A stretch of DNA of 64,000 nt from Ceriagrion tenellum (GCA_963169105.1 OY720639.1:94810559-94874558); one strand, 5' to 3'. Positions 23,428-37,018 are shown, counted from the stretch's first letter. A program made the numbers and translations. The notes: generated from the letters alone by a model not told the origin.

Positions 23428-24993
23428 GTTTTTCTTCAATATTGGAGTAAGTTTTAAATGATATATTTAAGGCAAAGCTTATACATAACACTTTAAATTA
23501 CTATTCTTTGGGAAACTACTGGCATAATCTAAATGAAAAATATTTTTGAATAGAGACATTCATCACGAAAAATCCATTAAAAGACGTGATGAAGGACCAA
23601 ATGTAATAAAATGTTTGATAATATTTAAAAATAAAATTATTTCTTTTTAAAAAATACAATTTTTCATTCCATCCTATAAGCTCTAGTACCAACTGAATAT
23701 TTTGATTAGCAAAGGTATCATATGTTAGCATTAACTCTTGACGCAAGTATGGTACAAGAGTCTGTTGCTGCTATTTTTAGGAATTATTCTGAGGAAGATT
23801 TTCTACATAAGGTTATCGAGTCCCAACTAGATAGTACTATAATGTTTTAAAAGAATAATTTAAATATTTAGAGCAATTAAGTCATCCGTACGCATGGGAA
23901 GTCGTAAACCGGAGGCGAATCAACAGATGTGCTATCAGCAAATATAATGTCGAGTGAAAATACATATATTATTCATATGACCTAATTATCAAGAGATAAC
24001 CTCTAATGGACACTTTGCTTTATCATTAATGATCATGAAAAGAAGTTATAACGTAAAAATTCGGCTTAGTTTGCCAATCCAACAAATAAATCACGACTAC
24101 AATATCATAAAAAATTATCTCCGTCGTCGTACTCGTTTCATAATTTGTACAACTACACAGGGCCTTTTGTTTGGAAACATAAACAAAAAAGAGATCTTTG
24201 TATAATTCAACAGTTGAAAATTGCGGCGCATACTTTCATTGATGAAACTGAGCGAGATTCTCTATCCTCGAGTTCATACGCTGTATATGCTTGCAATTAG
24301 CACAGGTGTCAAAAGTGATATGCATTCGCTCCTTTACTTGGAAGCGCTTGGACATAAATTACAAAAATCCAACACGAATACAAATTTAGCACAGTCTAAC
24401 ATATTTCGTCCATCTGAGTCCACATTTTTCATCAAACTTAGACTTATATCACTGCTCTCTAGTGATTTTCATTCATAAATATTGCTTGCAGCGTTCCATT
24501 TAACGATATAAGTATAACGTTCAATTCAAGAAAAAAAGAGTCATAACGAGAGAAAGATATTGGTTGTTAGTTCTTACTTTTGAGAATATTTTTCTACTCT
24601 GTCTATTATCGATATTTCGGCTTTCCAATAAACCTGTTCCATATCACTTTCAGTATACTTTCATTAATTTGTACGTCCCTACACCCTCATGCTGATGAAA
24701 GTGAATAGGGACCCAAGCGATGAACGATGAACTGCACCGATAATTCACATTTTATATACCTTGGCAGCAACTATTAATTGTGATGGGCAATGGCATGGAA
24801 TTATGATGACAATTTCCTACCAAGCATTTTCAACAGGACTCAAAATGCAGAAACATATAGACAATAAATAATGCGAACACTAAAGAAAAAAGGTTTTATG
24901 AATGATTCATCCCAAATGTTTTAAAAATATAGAGCAAAAACAAATAAAAGTTGGATAACGGTACCATATTACCATGTGGTTGTACAAAAAATA
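23428..24993. other. AT-rich spacer, nothing recognised
   Basis: No domain, RNA or internal repeat was recognised. Frames are short and AT-biased. Confidence 0.45.
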
Positions 24994-25110
24994 GGGCCGG
25001 CCCCGGTGGCGACGGGGTAGAGTCCTCGCCTGCTAAACTGAGAGTCGCGGGTTCGAGTTTCGCCCGGGAGGAATTATCACCACTCAGGGCATGGGTGTTT
25101 GTGTTCAAAG
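24994..25110 (+). repeat. tRNA-derived SINE, copy 1
   Basis: It contains a box-A-like GGTGGCGACGGGGTAGAG and a box B GGTTCGAGTTTCG 30-odd bases downstream, in a 70-nt head that resembles a tRNA, followed by CACTCAGGGCATGGGTGTTTG. The same head and downstream block occur at 37,440-37,605 (minus) and 60,632-60,735 (plus). The 3' part after about 25,105 differs from the other two copies, so this may be a subfamily or a truncated copy. Confidence 0.8.
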
Positions 25111-26342
25111 AGGAACCTACTAACAAGCTATATATATTTAGCTTAGCAGGACCTATTTTAGTCTGGTGTGTCGTGAAGGAAAACAAATATCTATACAGTA
25201 TTCAAATACTCTCAAAAGGTGACCTAAAAATGACCTAAAAAACATTAAAGTAAAATCTTTGACAATAATAGACTCAACTTGAGAGAATAAAATAAAGAAG
25301 TAAAATTTAAAAACTGCATATAAATTATTCTGCGTCTGGAAAACACACTTTACAAAAGATGAACTCCGATAGCTAGATTGGCGTTTTTGTTGGCATTCAT
25401 TTTAAAATTGTAGCAGCTAGATACTCAGAAATCTACGAGTAAACTACAAGGCATCGCGGACAATGCTAACTTTACATAGTAAATCAAAGAGTCGGGCTCT
25501 TCAAAGGTAACTTAATTCCTCCCTCTTTTTCGCGTGATAGAGAAAATGCAACCAACGTTTTCAGTCTTCTCTCGCTGTGATACCCATTTTACATCAACCT
25601 CTAAATATATAACGGCCATTCGCCATAATTTTTTCGAAGGGAGTCATCCGATATTGAGGGATATATGCTATTCAATAAGGAAAGTAAAAGTTTATTTTCA
25701 CTTAATTAGCATTTGTTTTCTGAGTAAATATGTGATGCTACAGCTGGTTTGATTTTCATTCGACCTTAATCGTATTCTCGTATACCACTCAAACGGCTGT
25801 TAAGAAGTATTCGTAAAGCCTAAGCGCTGAGTACGAAATCACTGCTGCAGATATCGTGAAATAAATTTTCAATGCCATTGGCTATTTTTTTCTGCCAGAA
25901 AGAAAAGCGAGATGAGGATAATTGTTCCCAAATTATGACTGCAAACACCAAAAATTTTAAAAGCTATCCCATACAACCTCTAATACATATAATTGGATAC
26001 AATACATATAATTCTGTCACATATGCTAAGACTGCAAGAATCCATTCATTTACGATAGACCAGTCAAACTGAAGGGTTAAGGGAACACATAAATTTTCTT
26101 TGACAAAAAGCACTCATTATGACTGACTTCAATCTCAGAAATACTTAACGATAATGGTAGGATTATCATGATGCCACAAACGAATCTGTGCAATAAAATT
26201 AAAAAACACCTAGCCAGTTATATGCTAATGCAAAGACCATTACAGTGTACAAGCCTCCATTTCTAAACCAAACATGAAATATTTTACTTGATGTGATTGC
26301 GGGATTCTGTCCAAAAAGCATTTAACTTGAATGAAAATTTTT
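25111..26342. other. AT-rich spacer, nothing recognised
   Basis: Frames up to 72 codons show no family signature. No repeat relation to other parts of the window was confirmed. Confidence 0.45.
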
Positions 26343-28090
26343 TTTGTGATTCATTTCAGTAATCTGTTCTTGGCTCACTTGATACCACACTCTGATAGGA
26401 TTTATTAAATAAATTACGTAACATAATTATTCTTAAGTCATTGCAATCCATTCTGAGTTTTTCCAGCAGTCTCAACATCTTGTTCCACTCAAAACTGTCG
26501 ATGGCTTTCTCAAGGTCCACGAATGAGACATGCAGTGGCTTTTTCCCAAGCACTGTTGTCTCATCATTACTGTCAGGCTGAGTGTGGCCTCCCTGGTACC
26601 TCTGTTCCTCCTAAATCCAAATCGGTATTCCGAGTGGTTGTCTTCAATTTTCCTTTCCATCCTTCGGCTAATTATCCGTGTGAGTATTTTCGATACATGT
26701 GGCACTAGACTCAAGGTTCGGTGCTCCTCACATCTCTCAGTCCTTGCCTTCTTCGATATCGCAATCATTACGCTCCTTTGAAAGTCTCCTGGAAGTGCTC
26801 CGCTTTGGCAGCTATTCTTGATAATTTCGTACAAGCTGTTCTTGTCTTTACTTCCGAGCACTTGGATGATTTCTCCGTTGATGCTGTCTGCTCCAGGTAC
26901 TTCGTTTTCTCGAGGTCTTTTACTGCTCTATGGAATTCACTCATTAGAACGTGTGGTCCCCGGTCTTCCTCATCAGTCTCCCTCTCGTCATTCATTAGGT
27001 ATACTTCCAGTGGCGTCGGCCTTTGGTAGAGTTCTTCGATGTATTTCTTCCATCTATTCTGATGTTGTTGCTTCTCGTTTTCTTCTCTCCGAAGTGTTTC
27101 TTCACTAGCTAATATCCTGTTTCGGCGTTCCCCTTCTTTATATTTCCGTTGACTTCCTCGCAGCAGCTTTCGATCCAATCCTCCTTGGCCTTCTTGCATT
27201 CTCGATTGACTTGGTTCCTTAGCTTCTTGTAGAGGACTGCATCACCTTCTTTCCGAGGTTCTTGTATTTCCTTCTGTCTTCTATCACTATGGGTAGACGA
27301 GGAGTATTGAGATGACGGATGTACCCACGCTTTGACCAGAATTGGTCGGAATTGACCCTCCATGGTCCGGTGGTCCCTGATTCGACGACGTACTCCGGCA
27401 GACCGCACGGCGTCTACCCGTAAAAGGGAGTCGGGGGATACCTAATCCCAATTTTTTGGGCAACGGGCTCCTGTTCTCCTCCTGTTCTCAAAAGATGTGC
27501 GGTAAGTTTTCGCAAAAGCGAGACTGACGGGGACTCGTCTTACATTGTTGGGGGAACCCAACAGATACGAGTACTGCGGGGAGGCGGTGGCCCATTGACG
27601 TCCTTTTGACGTCAATCCGCCTCATTGTGTCAGCCTCACAGGGGTTGTGGTTCTCTAACCTTCCCTTCCTATTTCCTTTTCCCACTACTTCCCACTAGGG
27701 TATAAGCAAAGGCTTCCAGACCTAGAGGGTGGTTTTTAGACCTCGCGGGGAGACCCGAATCACCTGTCTTCTATCACTTTCCTAATCTCCGTTGTTATCC
27801 ATGGCTTCTTCGTGTCTGCCCACTGGCTCACCAGTTGCTCTCCTGCTACTCCTGCGATTGTCCTCTTCAGCTCATCCCATTTTTCTTCTTTATCTCTTTC
27901 TCCTTTATTTTCTAGTTTCTTGTGGATTTCCAAGGTGAATCTTTCCCTATTACCTTCTTCAGCCATTATTTCTGCGTCCCATCTTGGTTCATGTTCTATC
28001 TTCTTAATTTTGTTCTATCGAAGGCGGTTCCCCATAACTACTAGGTTGTGGCCACTGCTTAATTCCACGCCGGTATAGTGCACTGTTTTA
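26343..28090 (-). pseudogene. RTE-like LINE reverse transcriptase relic (split)
   Basis: On the minus strand the order is a linker with KKPWITTEIRKVIEDR, then KKAKEDWIESCCEEV, then RWKKYIEELY, and the start of the reverse transcriptase with LVPHVSKILTRIISRRME, FGFRRNRGTREA and SFVDLEKAIDS. The last corresponds to the first catalytic block (FxDLxKAFD). The relic ends before the YxDD block. Frameshifts separate the pieces. A 475 bp insertion at 27,289-27,763 splits the linker, and removing it with one 15 bp repeat rejoins EDR to QKEIQEP in the same sense. The 5' endonuclease is missing. RTE-clade assignment is by motif style. Confidence 0.8.
27274..27778. mobile_element. 475 bp insertion with 15 bp TSD inside the RTE relic
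   Basis: CTGTCTTCTATCACT occurs at 27,274-27,288 and again at 27,764-27,778, bracketing 27,289-27,763. The insert is GC-richer than the host, has no inverted termini and no poly(A), and carries a 65-codon minus-strand frame that includes PCEADTMRRID. The 15 bp TSD fits retroposition. It may be a SINE or a short 5'-derived LINE segment. I do not recognise the family and orientation is uncertain. Confidence 0.7.
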
Positions 28091-29619
28091 CTTGGTTCTT
28101 GTATCTAACTCTGACAAGTATGTAATCAAAACAGTGAACAAATTCTTCTCATAGCAGAACTCTACCAGTCATTCTCCCATTGAATTTATTTTGCCCAGTC
28201 CGAATAAATTAAATTATAATGATGCAGAAATGTTATTCCATCTAAAATTGGTGTTTCTAGACTTATTTCCATCTGTACAATTTATCTCACTCGCTAAATC
28301 TGAGAGTAATACACCCTGTCAATCATTTTGATACATAATTACAGTGGGTTTATATTTGTACCTCTACTCTAGAGTAAGTACTCACCAATAAATGTCGGCA
28401 ATCCTTCTTCTGCTACATATGATGTCATAAACTGAATGCTGCCGCTATCACTGCATCAGATTAACACAATCAGGTCACACATGATATTGAGCATTCCTCT
28501 CCAAGTCTGTGAACAAAAAAATGTTATGTACATTCACATCACGCTAAAATTTATTTTCACCAGAAAAATAATAAGAATAATGCACCATGCAAGGCACTGA
28601 AATTATTCTCAATTACTCAAATTTTCTTGAAAGAGTATTCAATTTTGATGTTAAATACTTCTTCAATAGAAAATCCCTACACATCAGGCGATCTATCATT
28701 GCCTTATTAGCTCCATATATTTCCATTTTATGTCTAAATGCATCTGTTAATACAAATATACAACATTTTTAATAGACATTAGGATTACCATACAATGCTA
28801 CAATCCAATAATTTACCAACTACTACCTGGTGATGAAATAAATTCATTATTAAAATTGACCTCGAAGTGTCTTTGGATATCATTAATATATGTACTACAT
28901 TTTTTTGTATTACCAAGGTAGTAGATGATATCGAAGTATAAAATTCTTACCCTTAACGTTGATGAACTAAATTATGGCCTCCGACTTAGCCATCTAACAC
29001 TACGGCAGGAAGTATGCCTCATCGAAATCTTAAACAAAAAATAATATAGTTGAAACGAGGCTCAATACAATTTCACATCAACTTAACAGAAGGGTATACT
29101 GAGGTAAATAACTTCCATGCATTAGTCTTATGAAAGGACCACAGGTGAATAAGGGCATCGCCACATTTGGGAAAATAACGGTAAACTTCCGCTTCTGTAA
29201 CATACTTTTTATAATTTTTGATAGAAACTCCTGTACCTCACGTAAATTAAAGCGTTAAGTGAGAAGGGCTCAAAATTTTTTTATGTGGGTGACAGATACG
29301 GAAATTGACCAAGTCGAATAACTTTCACCCAGCAATTTAGTCACAACAGAGTAACTAATAAAGTCCTCTGTTTAAAGTCTTCAAAATGTTAGCGCACAGT
29401 ATTTTTACGATAAACAAGCCAGTTATTTCAAGTCACTATATATTCAGTGGTTTTTGGGGTCCTAACCAGTGAATGGAATCGACAATTCATACATAATCAC
29501 AGACAGTGATAGAGTGCAATGCAGCTTCCAAACTCTCTTGACAGATAGTCAAAAGAAGTAATGTATTCTGAGAGATATTTCTTAATTACAATGTTATACC
29601 TAAGGTACTGAATTTAGTA
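28091..29619. other. AT-rich spacer, nothing recognised
   Basis: No frame, RNA or repeat that I could support. Base composition is uniformly AT-rich. Confidence 0.45.
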
Positions 29620-30195
29620 AAAAATGTGTGCATGGTGTTCCTAATCCACAAACACCTATGTATCTATTAGACATCTATTGAATATCTATTAGAATTTCAT
29701 CATCATCTGAGCGTTCCTGGAAAAGATGTAGCTGTTTACTTTCCGGTGGTCTTAACGCGAATGCATACATCCTTTCTATCTGTTTATGAGAAATAGCAAA
29801 GTGGGTTCAATCCATGAACAACTGCTAACTGTAGATATCTAATAGGTTTCAATTATATCTACTTCTATTGCTTACAGTTTCTATAGAAACCCCTATAGGG
29901 CATGTAAAAACCTATACTTTTATACTTGCATTCCATAGTTATGTGAAATCTTTACATGTACCTATCTATAGAAAACTATATATTTCTAAAACAATCTATA
30001 TGTTTCTATAGAAAAAAACTAAACGTACTAATAAAACCTATTGTTTCATTCTTGTAATCTATAGATTTCCATAAAATCTCTATATGTATCTATAGACATC
30101 TATATGTATCTATAGAAATCTATAAGTTTCTACAAAATCTATATATATCTATAGAAAAAACTATATGTATCTATTGAAATTTTCACCTGGGTCTA
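29620..30195. repeat. CTATAG-centred minisatellite with TTTTCACC end
   Basis: Between about 29,830 and 30,185 the sequence is a degenerate tandem array built from strings like TCTATATGTATCTATAGAAA, with the palindrome CTATAG recurring every ~12-25 bp. It ends abruptly at ATTTTCACCTGGG, which resembles the right terminus (TATTTTCACCAGGG) of the TIR element at 37,112-38,019. The left terminus was not identified. Confidence 0.65.
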
Positions 30196-31053
30196 GAAAT
30201 AAATTCATGCTAAAAATTGCCAACTCTTGGTTACCAAGAAACAGCAAAAAGATGACATTTAACAAATAACATATACAATTGGTTATCCAATATAAGGGAG
30301 GAGGAGGAGTAAAATTAAAAGATTTGGAAGTTGAAATGAAGGCATTTGAGCAAAATTACACAGTTATCGAGCAAGAGAAAAATAATTTAGAACTAAATGG
30401 CATACTATAATAAATAATAATTTAAAAAACCAGCATGAATATGCTGAGTAAGAAGAATGTATATGGGATATTTTTTACAGTGATGGCTATATTTTTGTTT
30501 ATAATGGCAGCTAAGTAAAATTTATAATGCCATGAGCAGTGAAAGAATGTTATTTTGTATAAATTGCATGAATGTAAAAGAGATCACTCATTGATCACGT
30601 CTGCTTAAAGTATTCACCAGTCACCAAAATTCAGTATCATTAAGAATTCAAAAGTTCTATGATATTTATAAAAATTTCAAGTCAACTGAAATTAACACAA
30701 TTATAGGAGTTCAACCGTTAGCATATTTTATAATAGTAACTCTGTTTAGGCAATTACTTTCTGACTTCCCTGAATATTAAGTTAAAATGGAGGAAGGAGT
30801 AACTCATAGTTGTATCTTAGCCTTCAATTATTAATTTCACTCAATAACTAATTAAACACATCATCACAAGCAATACACACTATCCTACTTTCAGAGGAGG
30901 CTAATATTCCATTTTTAAAATTTTCATTGGCCATTAAAGGTCAAAAGTCATTAGCCATTAGATGATCAAATCATATTTTATCCCACTTTGATAAAATAAA
31001 GGCATTAGTTACTCAAATCGTCTAGATTTGAAGATTTGTAGTTCAAATAGGCT
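30196..31053. other. AT-rich spacer, nothing recognised
   Basis: No supported feature. It lies between the minisatellite and the Harbinger relic and may include untranslated parts of that transposon. Confidence 0.4.
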
Positions 31054-32160
31054 TCAATGAGTACATTTCTTGAAGCATTCCCAAGGGCATTGGGATGATT
31101 TTCCATTAACTATTTCATCTGCCCACTCAGATTCATCCTCATTATCCACATAGCTGGAAGCTATTACAGTCATGCTATTTAGCACTTCAGCTGCCACAAT
31201 AAGTGCCCAAGTTGTACAAATGTGGGAACATAGTCCCAGAAATAAGCAAGGGAGAGACTTCTTCACCACCAAGGCTCTCTCAGCTGTTTTCTATTTAGTG
31301 TGAGAGGCATTGCATTTCTGCTCTGCAACTTTAGTATGATTCATTAGAGGAGTAATTAAATAAGGTCTGCAGAGATATGAATCATCTCAAATCAAGTGAC
31401 CACTACCATAAATTTACTCTATGCCACTATCTTATTACTCATGACCCCCCGATTTAGCATGAAGTTTTGATGTTTTCAAAATAGAACTATCGTGCATGGA
31501 TCCTAACGAGCTTAAAACAATGTTGATTACTTTTAATTCATCATCACATACAACTTGGACAGAGAGAAAAATATCCTTTCCAATTCCTGTACAATTCACC
31601 ACGCTGGGTACTGCATAGGAATATGAGTGTCATCGATTCAGCCTAGGACTGAGGGAAATCTTGCGAACTTGAAATTTTGTTTTCATGCCAACTAAACATT
31701 CATTGTTAGACACTAATACAGAGATGTAGGTGTATATGAACAATGTGAATGGTACTATTTGGATTATACAGCAAGCTACAGATTTATGGACTCAACATAT
31801 TACCAACAACTTTTTGGAATGTTCCTGTAGCTGAAAATCTGAGTGCCACAAGGAGTTAACTGAGAGCTATTAAAGGCTTGCCACTTTCGGTGTATGCCAT
31901 GGAATTTTTCCTATTTTCTGAAAAAGGTCAATATCCAGCAGCCTGGGTAATCTTATATCATTTACTTCTGATTCATTGAACAATACTGAATGGATATGTT
32001 CCTTCTCTAATAATTCCCATTCCCAGAACATTTCTTAATTTATTCCATATTTTTTCATCATAAGAAGTGGACAATACTTCACTCAGATCCATTCTATCAA
32101 ATCTAAAGCGAATTGGAAAAGGCAGTTTTTTAATACCAAGAACGGAAGCATTCATCAAAA
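31054..32160 (-). pseudogene. PIF/Harbinger (HARBI1-like) transposase relic
   Basis: Read on the minus strand through several frameshifts and stops, the motifs come in family order. From about 31,960 there is an RLPRLL segment, then an HSKKLLVICSVHKSVACCII stretch like the helix-turn-helix 'FQxxVGdxlsvhKStv' region. Next come FPSVLG*IDDTHI (about 31,620-31,660; first catalytic D region, with a stop), VQVVCDDELKVINIV, GSMHDSSI (about 31,480-31,505; second D region), PYLITPLMN and AEQKCNASHT. The end is AERALVVKKSLPCLFLGL (third acidic region, ERxxGxxKxRFPCL in the family). The protein is clearly dead. Terminal inverted repeats and a 3 bp TSD were not located. The intact enzyme is a DDE transposase acting with a MYB-like partner; no such partner is seen here. 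Confidence 0.8.
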
Positions 32161-33927
32161 AAGATAACTCTTCTCATATGTATATGTTGTATATGTATAT
32201 AGTTGTATTTCACTAAATACTAAAAACACCTCCTAAAAATTTTGTCATGTTATTATAAATAAACTATCATAAATGTATAATGATTCTCAATGGGAGAGAT
32301 AAGAGTAAGAAATGATATAGCAGTTCTCCACACAGGAGAATGTTACTTCCAAACCATAATCTTGATTTTTTTCCTCCGTTAAAATAATCCATTTAGTCAC
32401 TTGAGCACTATTACTGAACTTGTTTAGCTTAATGTGAACACTCCTATTATCTTTCCACTTCTGGTCGGTATATTTTAAGACTAACAAAGGGCCTACTTTG
32501 GGGCCCTCATGGCTCTGAGGTCTTCAACTGGATCAGTGGCTTCTGCAGAGAAGAGTGATGAACATACTGACAGGCAGATATCACTAAATTTTTATGTATT
32601 TGTATGGATAACTATCATGAGGATGACGAACATGTATCATGTACCTTCATGCAAAATTTCAATATAAATGGCTCAATACTTTAAATACTTCAATACTAAA
32701 TAGAAAGCAGTCATTTGGGGACTTAGAGTAAACTGGAATCTCACTTATCTCCCTTTGGCCCTTATACTGTATTGAGGTTAAATAGATGAAGCACGTAGGT
32801 ATCTAGCAATGTGCTGAGCTCTTCACACTAATTACAGAGCCTTAATTACAAGAATCAATGTGACATGCTAAATGTGCACACAGAGATATTATGATGCAAA
32901 TATCTCAACTGAAATCTCACAGAAATTTGCCAGCATTGACTATTTAATCTGATATAGACTATAAAAGGCGTGGGTGAAACTTTTCAATCATAACCATCGC
33001 TCAGGCAGCCAAGGAAGCATACTAGTCTTGAAGTTAGAGAAAACTTGATAATTTTTTAAATTTGAAATGTAATTTTCTAGCAAAAAGAATGAGCAAAGCA
33101 AAGCTGACTTTAAAAATTTTTTACTTCATTCTTTCTGCCATCAAATAGTAGAATTCCAACCCTAAAGCTTAATTGCAAGCAAATAAAAAAAAAACTCAGC
33201 ACTGATTTCTATGTTTTTACATGTTCCTACACGTCATCCCATGTCCATTACCCCACAGAGGGGATATGGTTGTCTAACCCTCATAGTATTTTTTCCAGAC
33301 AATATGTCATATTCAAATCAAGTTTTGTTGAAATAGCTACAGGGATCCCAGAGCTATGCTGGGACATATATACATGCATACCCACATCAGATTTCATTAA
33401 TGTAGAAATATGAACACAGCCCAGTAAAAATGGGATAAAAATGAACATTCATGCATAAAAATCACCATTAATTTGAATTAAATTAAGATTTCAAAGAATG
33501 AATATCACAGCATAATTTTATCACTATTTATTTGATGAAATTCTATCTTCAGTCATCTTATTTTCTTTTATAGCATGTCTCGGTAATACTATAATTAGGT
33601 AATTATAAAATGTTTATTATCAGGCATCGAGTCTACTAGCACTTATATTTGAAATGCATTGATAAATGAGCATTAATCAGCAGTTTATCATCATCATTAG
33701 ATTGACATTACAATTAATAAGCAAGATGCAAATTTATCACTTTTTCTGCCTTTGCAAAACATTTGTGTATCATATAGGCAGTCTCGCTGTTTCAAAATAG
33801 CTTCAATAATGCAAGGTTTTCACCACTTTTTAAAAATTTTCTTCAAAAGCTCTTATTGTCAGGTAGATATCCAACAAAACAAGTTTTCATGTCTCTAGTC
33901 AACTAATATTGAATGTATTTTGCATAC
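32161..33927. other. AT-rich spacer, nothing recognised
   Basis: No domain or RNA recognised. The 5' part may be the rest of the Harbinger element. Confidence 0.4.
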
Positions 33928-34140
33928 CCAGGGCTTGAGGTGAGAAATTAATATGAGTACACACATCATGCAGATATTAGATCAAACATGCTGCAGATAA
34001 TGTAACTTGCATTTGTTACCATTTCCAATTATATTATCCAATGTACATTTGATCTCATAACTGCATATTCTGTGTGTTTACATTAATTTTGCACCTCAAG
34101 CACTGATGATGAATAAATACATTTGTGAAACATTGGCATG
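33928..34140. repeat. Diverged inverted repeat with hammerhead-like flank (i)
   Basis: Arms of ~60 nt at 33,930-33,990 and 34,046-34,105 are imperfect reverse complements. From outside both read (C)AG..CTTGAGGTG, then AAATTAAT, ACACA, ATGCAG and AGATCAAA. Directly after the right arm comes CTGATGATG and, 21 nt on, GAAACATT, the order of a hammerhead core, but stem II is poor. No convincing TSD exists (TATTGAA at 33,907 and 34,159 is the best candidate). It is probably an old member of the fold-back family. Confidence 0.5.
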
Positions 34141-34369
34141 AGGAATGCAACCTTGTTTTATTGAAGAGCAACACTCTAAGAACAGCTTTTGAAGATATTA
34201 AAAAATAGACATTTAGTTCAATATAAATAGTAGAAAGAGATAAATATTGTACAATATTACCATCAAGAGAAATAGCTAATGTTCAACGTGCCACTCTGTG
34301 GTGGTAACACCTGGAAAGTCACAAAAGCCCTCTCAAAAATAGCAAGTTTTCATTAACAGATGCCTCAGA

Positions 34370-34720
34370 AAAATCTTGAACATTTATGAGCCAGAATTAA
34401 TATCTATTGAGGATCTTTTGTAGAGAGTTAAAGAAGACAAATTTTAAATACAAATTCTAAAAGATACCAGTAGATGGATGGTGGATTGTCTACAAACTTT
34501 GGAAATGCCAAGATGCAGTTGAGAGAGTCTGTGAATTGGAACCTCCAGAGTCAACATAGGAGAGACAGATCAAAAATGACATGGAGACACACCATCAAAA
34601 GGGAAGCTAGACAGGCAGGGTGGACCTGGAGGGAGGTGACAGCTTTAGCTGCCAACAGAGTTTGCTGGCGACACTTTGTGAAAGCAATATGCTCCTTGCC
34701 TGAGCGACAGGAATGAAGTC
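34370..34720 (+). pseudogene. LINE C-terminal tail relic
   Basis: The plus strand encodes ISIEDLL, then after a frame problem the run LRESVNWNLQSQHRRDRSKM, TWRHTIKREARQAGWTWREV and WRHFVKAIC. This is the conserved end of many LINE polyproteins (ISNEDLxRR ... LxWNPQGKRxRGRPxxTWRR ... GxTWxxxxxLAxDRxxWRxxVxxLC). It ends with a stop shortly after, as expected. Only ~350 bp survive, upstream parts being absent, so it is a 5'-truncated dead copy. It is a different LINE family from the RTE fragments. Confidence 0.75.
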
Positions 34721-37018
34721 AAAATTATGTTCAAAAGAATACACTCATCCTTAAAAACCACTTCATAGTTATGACCACAGTATTTTGAATCACTTTCCCA
34801 AAGGAGTGTGTTTGGGACAAAAAATTTGGTGGTAAGATGAAACTTAAGATGACAAGAAGCATGAACAGGAAAAAGAAAATGTGCCTCCACCATATAACAC
34901 CACATACCCTCCAACATACAACACCACATAAGTTTAGCAACCTATGAGACAGTCTGTCTACATTCACATGTCAAGACACATTAATCTGTGGCATTAATTC
35001 CAGGGATTAGTCGCAATGAAGGATATACATTTCATTTGAGTTTAGTTGTGGTTAAAGGTGAAATCCCAACTTTCTCAAAATTGAACATACATTATGATTG
35101 GATAACATGTACAACAATTATCACCATAGTTTTATAACTACAATTACAGCAGCATGATGCCTGTCAATCTGGTGATTAACTGGTGTTCAGGATACCACTA
35201 GGAATGAAATTGTGGCAAACAGTAAACATGATTTGGCAATTATGAAATCATTACAATTTCCTTCTAATATTAAGATATTGCTAGGAAACGCTCATATTAG
35301 ATCACTTACATGAGTGATCTTTTGGGGATAATACATAAAAGCTTGATACACAGAAATACCTAATTTTGGCACATTTGAATAGTATGGTATAAAAGTAATG
35401 TGTACCTCTCAAGGCTCTCACAGAGTTTACATCGTAATAGGTAGGGATAACACACATCTTTGATCACTGTCAAATCATTATGGACTTACCTAAAGCTCTT
35501 CTACCTTGGCTTTTAAATAACTTAACGGTGATTGGCCGTCACAATTAGGAAGCTGCTAACAAACTCCTTGTCCACATTCACCAGTTCTAATGCCCTTTAG
35601 CCACAAGTCATTCACTATAGAAAAGCCATTTTATCCACATTTATGACCATTTTATTATAGAACTCGACAAACATTCGTCGCCTTTTCTGGACTAATTCCA
35701 TGATCACACAAAACAAATATCTGCCGTACGAAAATAAGGAGAAACCTAAAGAAACGATCTTAATTCAGACAAGACCGTTCCAGTACTTTAAGGGGTTAAC
35801 ATCGTAAATATTACTGAGAACGGCAAACGCCCATAAGCGAGATGGTCTGCGTAATACGCTTGAACATTACGATTATCACTTTTTCGTGCAGCGGCATCAT
35901 TCGAACGTGTAACTGCATTTGATATTAAATTAGCAAGCCATAGACACTCAATTGAAAGAAAATATGGTAAGCTATAACATGCATACCTGATGGGCACATA
36001 CGATTTATAAGTTAAGTTGGTGGAAGTAATTAAAAAAGTACATTTAATGTCCATTAACTTTAAACACACGATTTTTTTTCGCTCGATGAAATGTATCTTC
36101 TCACAATGACTTTTCCAAGCAACTGTTTACGAATCCGCCACATTACATTTTTATACGGCAAGAAATTAACCCTGCCAACTAGGTGCGATAAGTTATGAAA
36201 GAGTTTATAGAACTCACAAACTTATTGAACGTACCTGCGACACTTACCTAATTGCAGTAATGACTTATTAGTCTTTAAAGTGTATTAAATACGTTAGTGT
36301 CATTGCTAGAACCGGAAATATGTTGTTACGATAGTCACTAAGACACCTGACCAAAATTTGGAATATCCTGGTTAAAATTCCGAACACATCAATAAATTTT
36401 TCACAAGTAATTTCAACCGCTTGGTAAATAAAATGCTGCCCACTCGTTCATGACATAACTTCTAGGGCAAATGAAATAAATCTTAACCAACGAAATACCT
36501 ACCATTTGCGGGTTATCGGATCCGTCCGATTGATAAGTTTCCACATTCATTTCTCTACCATGTTCAGATAAAAAAGATGGCAGTATCCACCATACAAGTT
36601 AATTCAATTATGCATTCACCCATTTCCTCCAGGAAAACCGGATGATTAAATAGAAAATGATGTTGAAGTTGGCCTTCTTGTGCTCTCAAACATGGCGCTC
36701 GTCCATGAACGAGGGACTGAGGGATCATGGGAAGAATAAGTCCCGAAGCGGCGGCATCGTGAATGAACCGTCCAGTAAGCAACCTGGGAGGCCATGAAGT
36801 GACGAACGTAATATCACACCTCTTCAAATAATTTTTGGAGGGGAGTGATATTACGTTACCAACAGTTCTGGGAAGATATAAAAAAGTAATATTAGGCCGT
36901 TAGGACTCTTGATTGTGGAATACCAATAGATCAGCATTAAACCACGAGCCCATTAGTTGAGAATGTATTTAGGAAGAAGGTAAGCACTCCAATTTTAGCC
37001 CAAAATAGTTTTTTCATT
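34721..37018. other. AT-rich spacer with one perfect hairpin
   Basis: No gene supported. A 13 bp perfect inverted repeat (AACGTAATATCAC and its complement) lies at 36,805-36,817 and 36,845-36,857 with a 27 nt loop. Frames of 78-94 codons show no signature. Confidence 0.45.
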
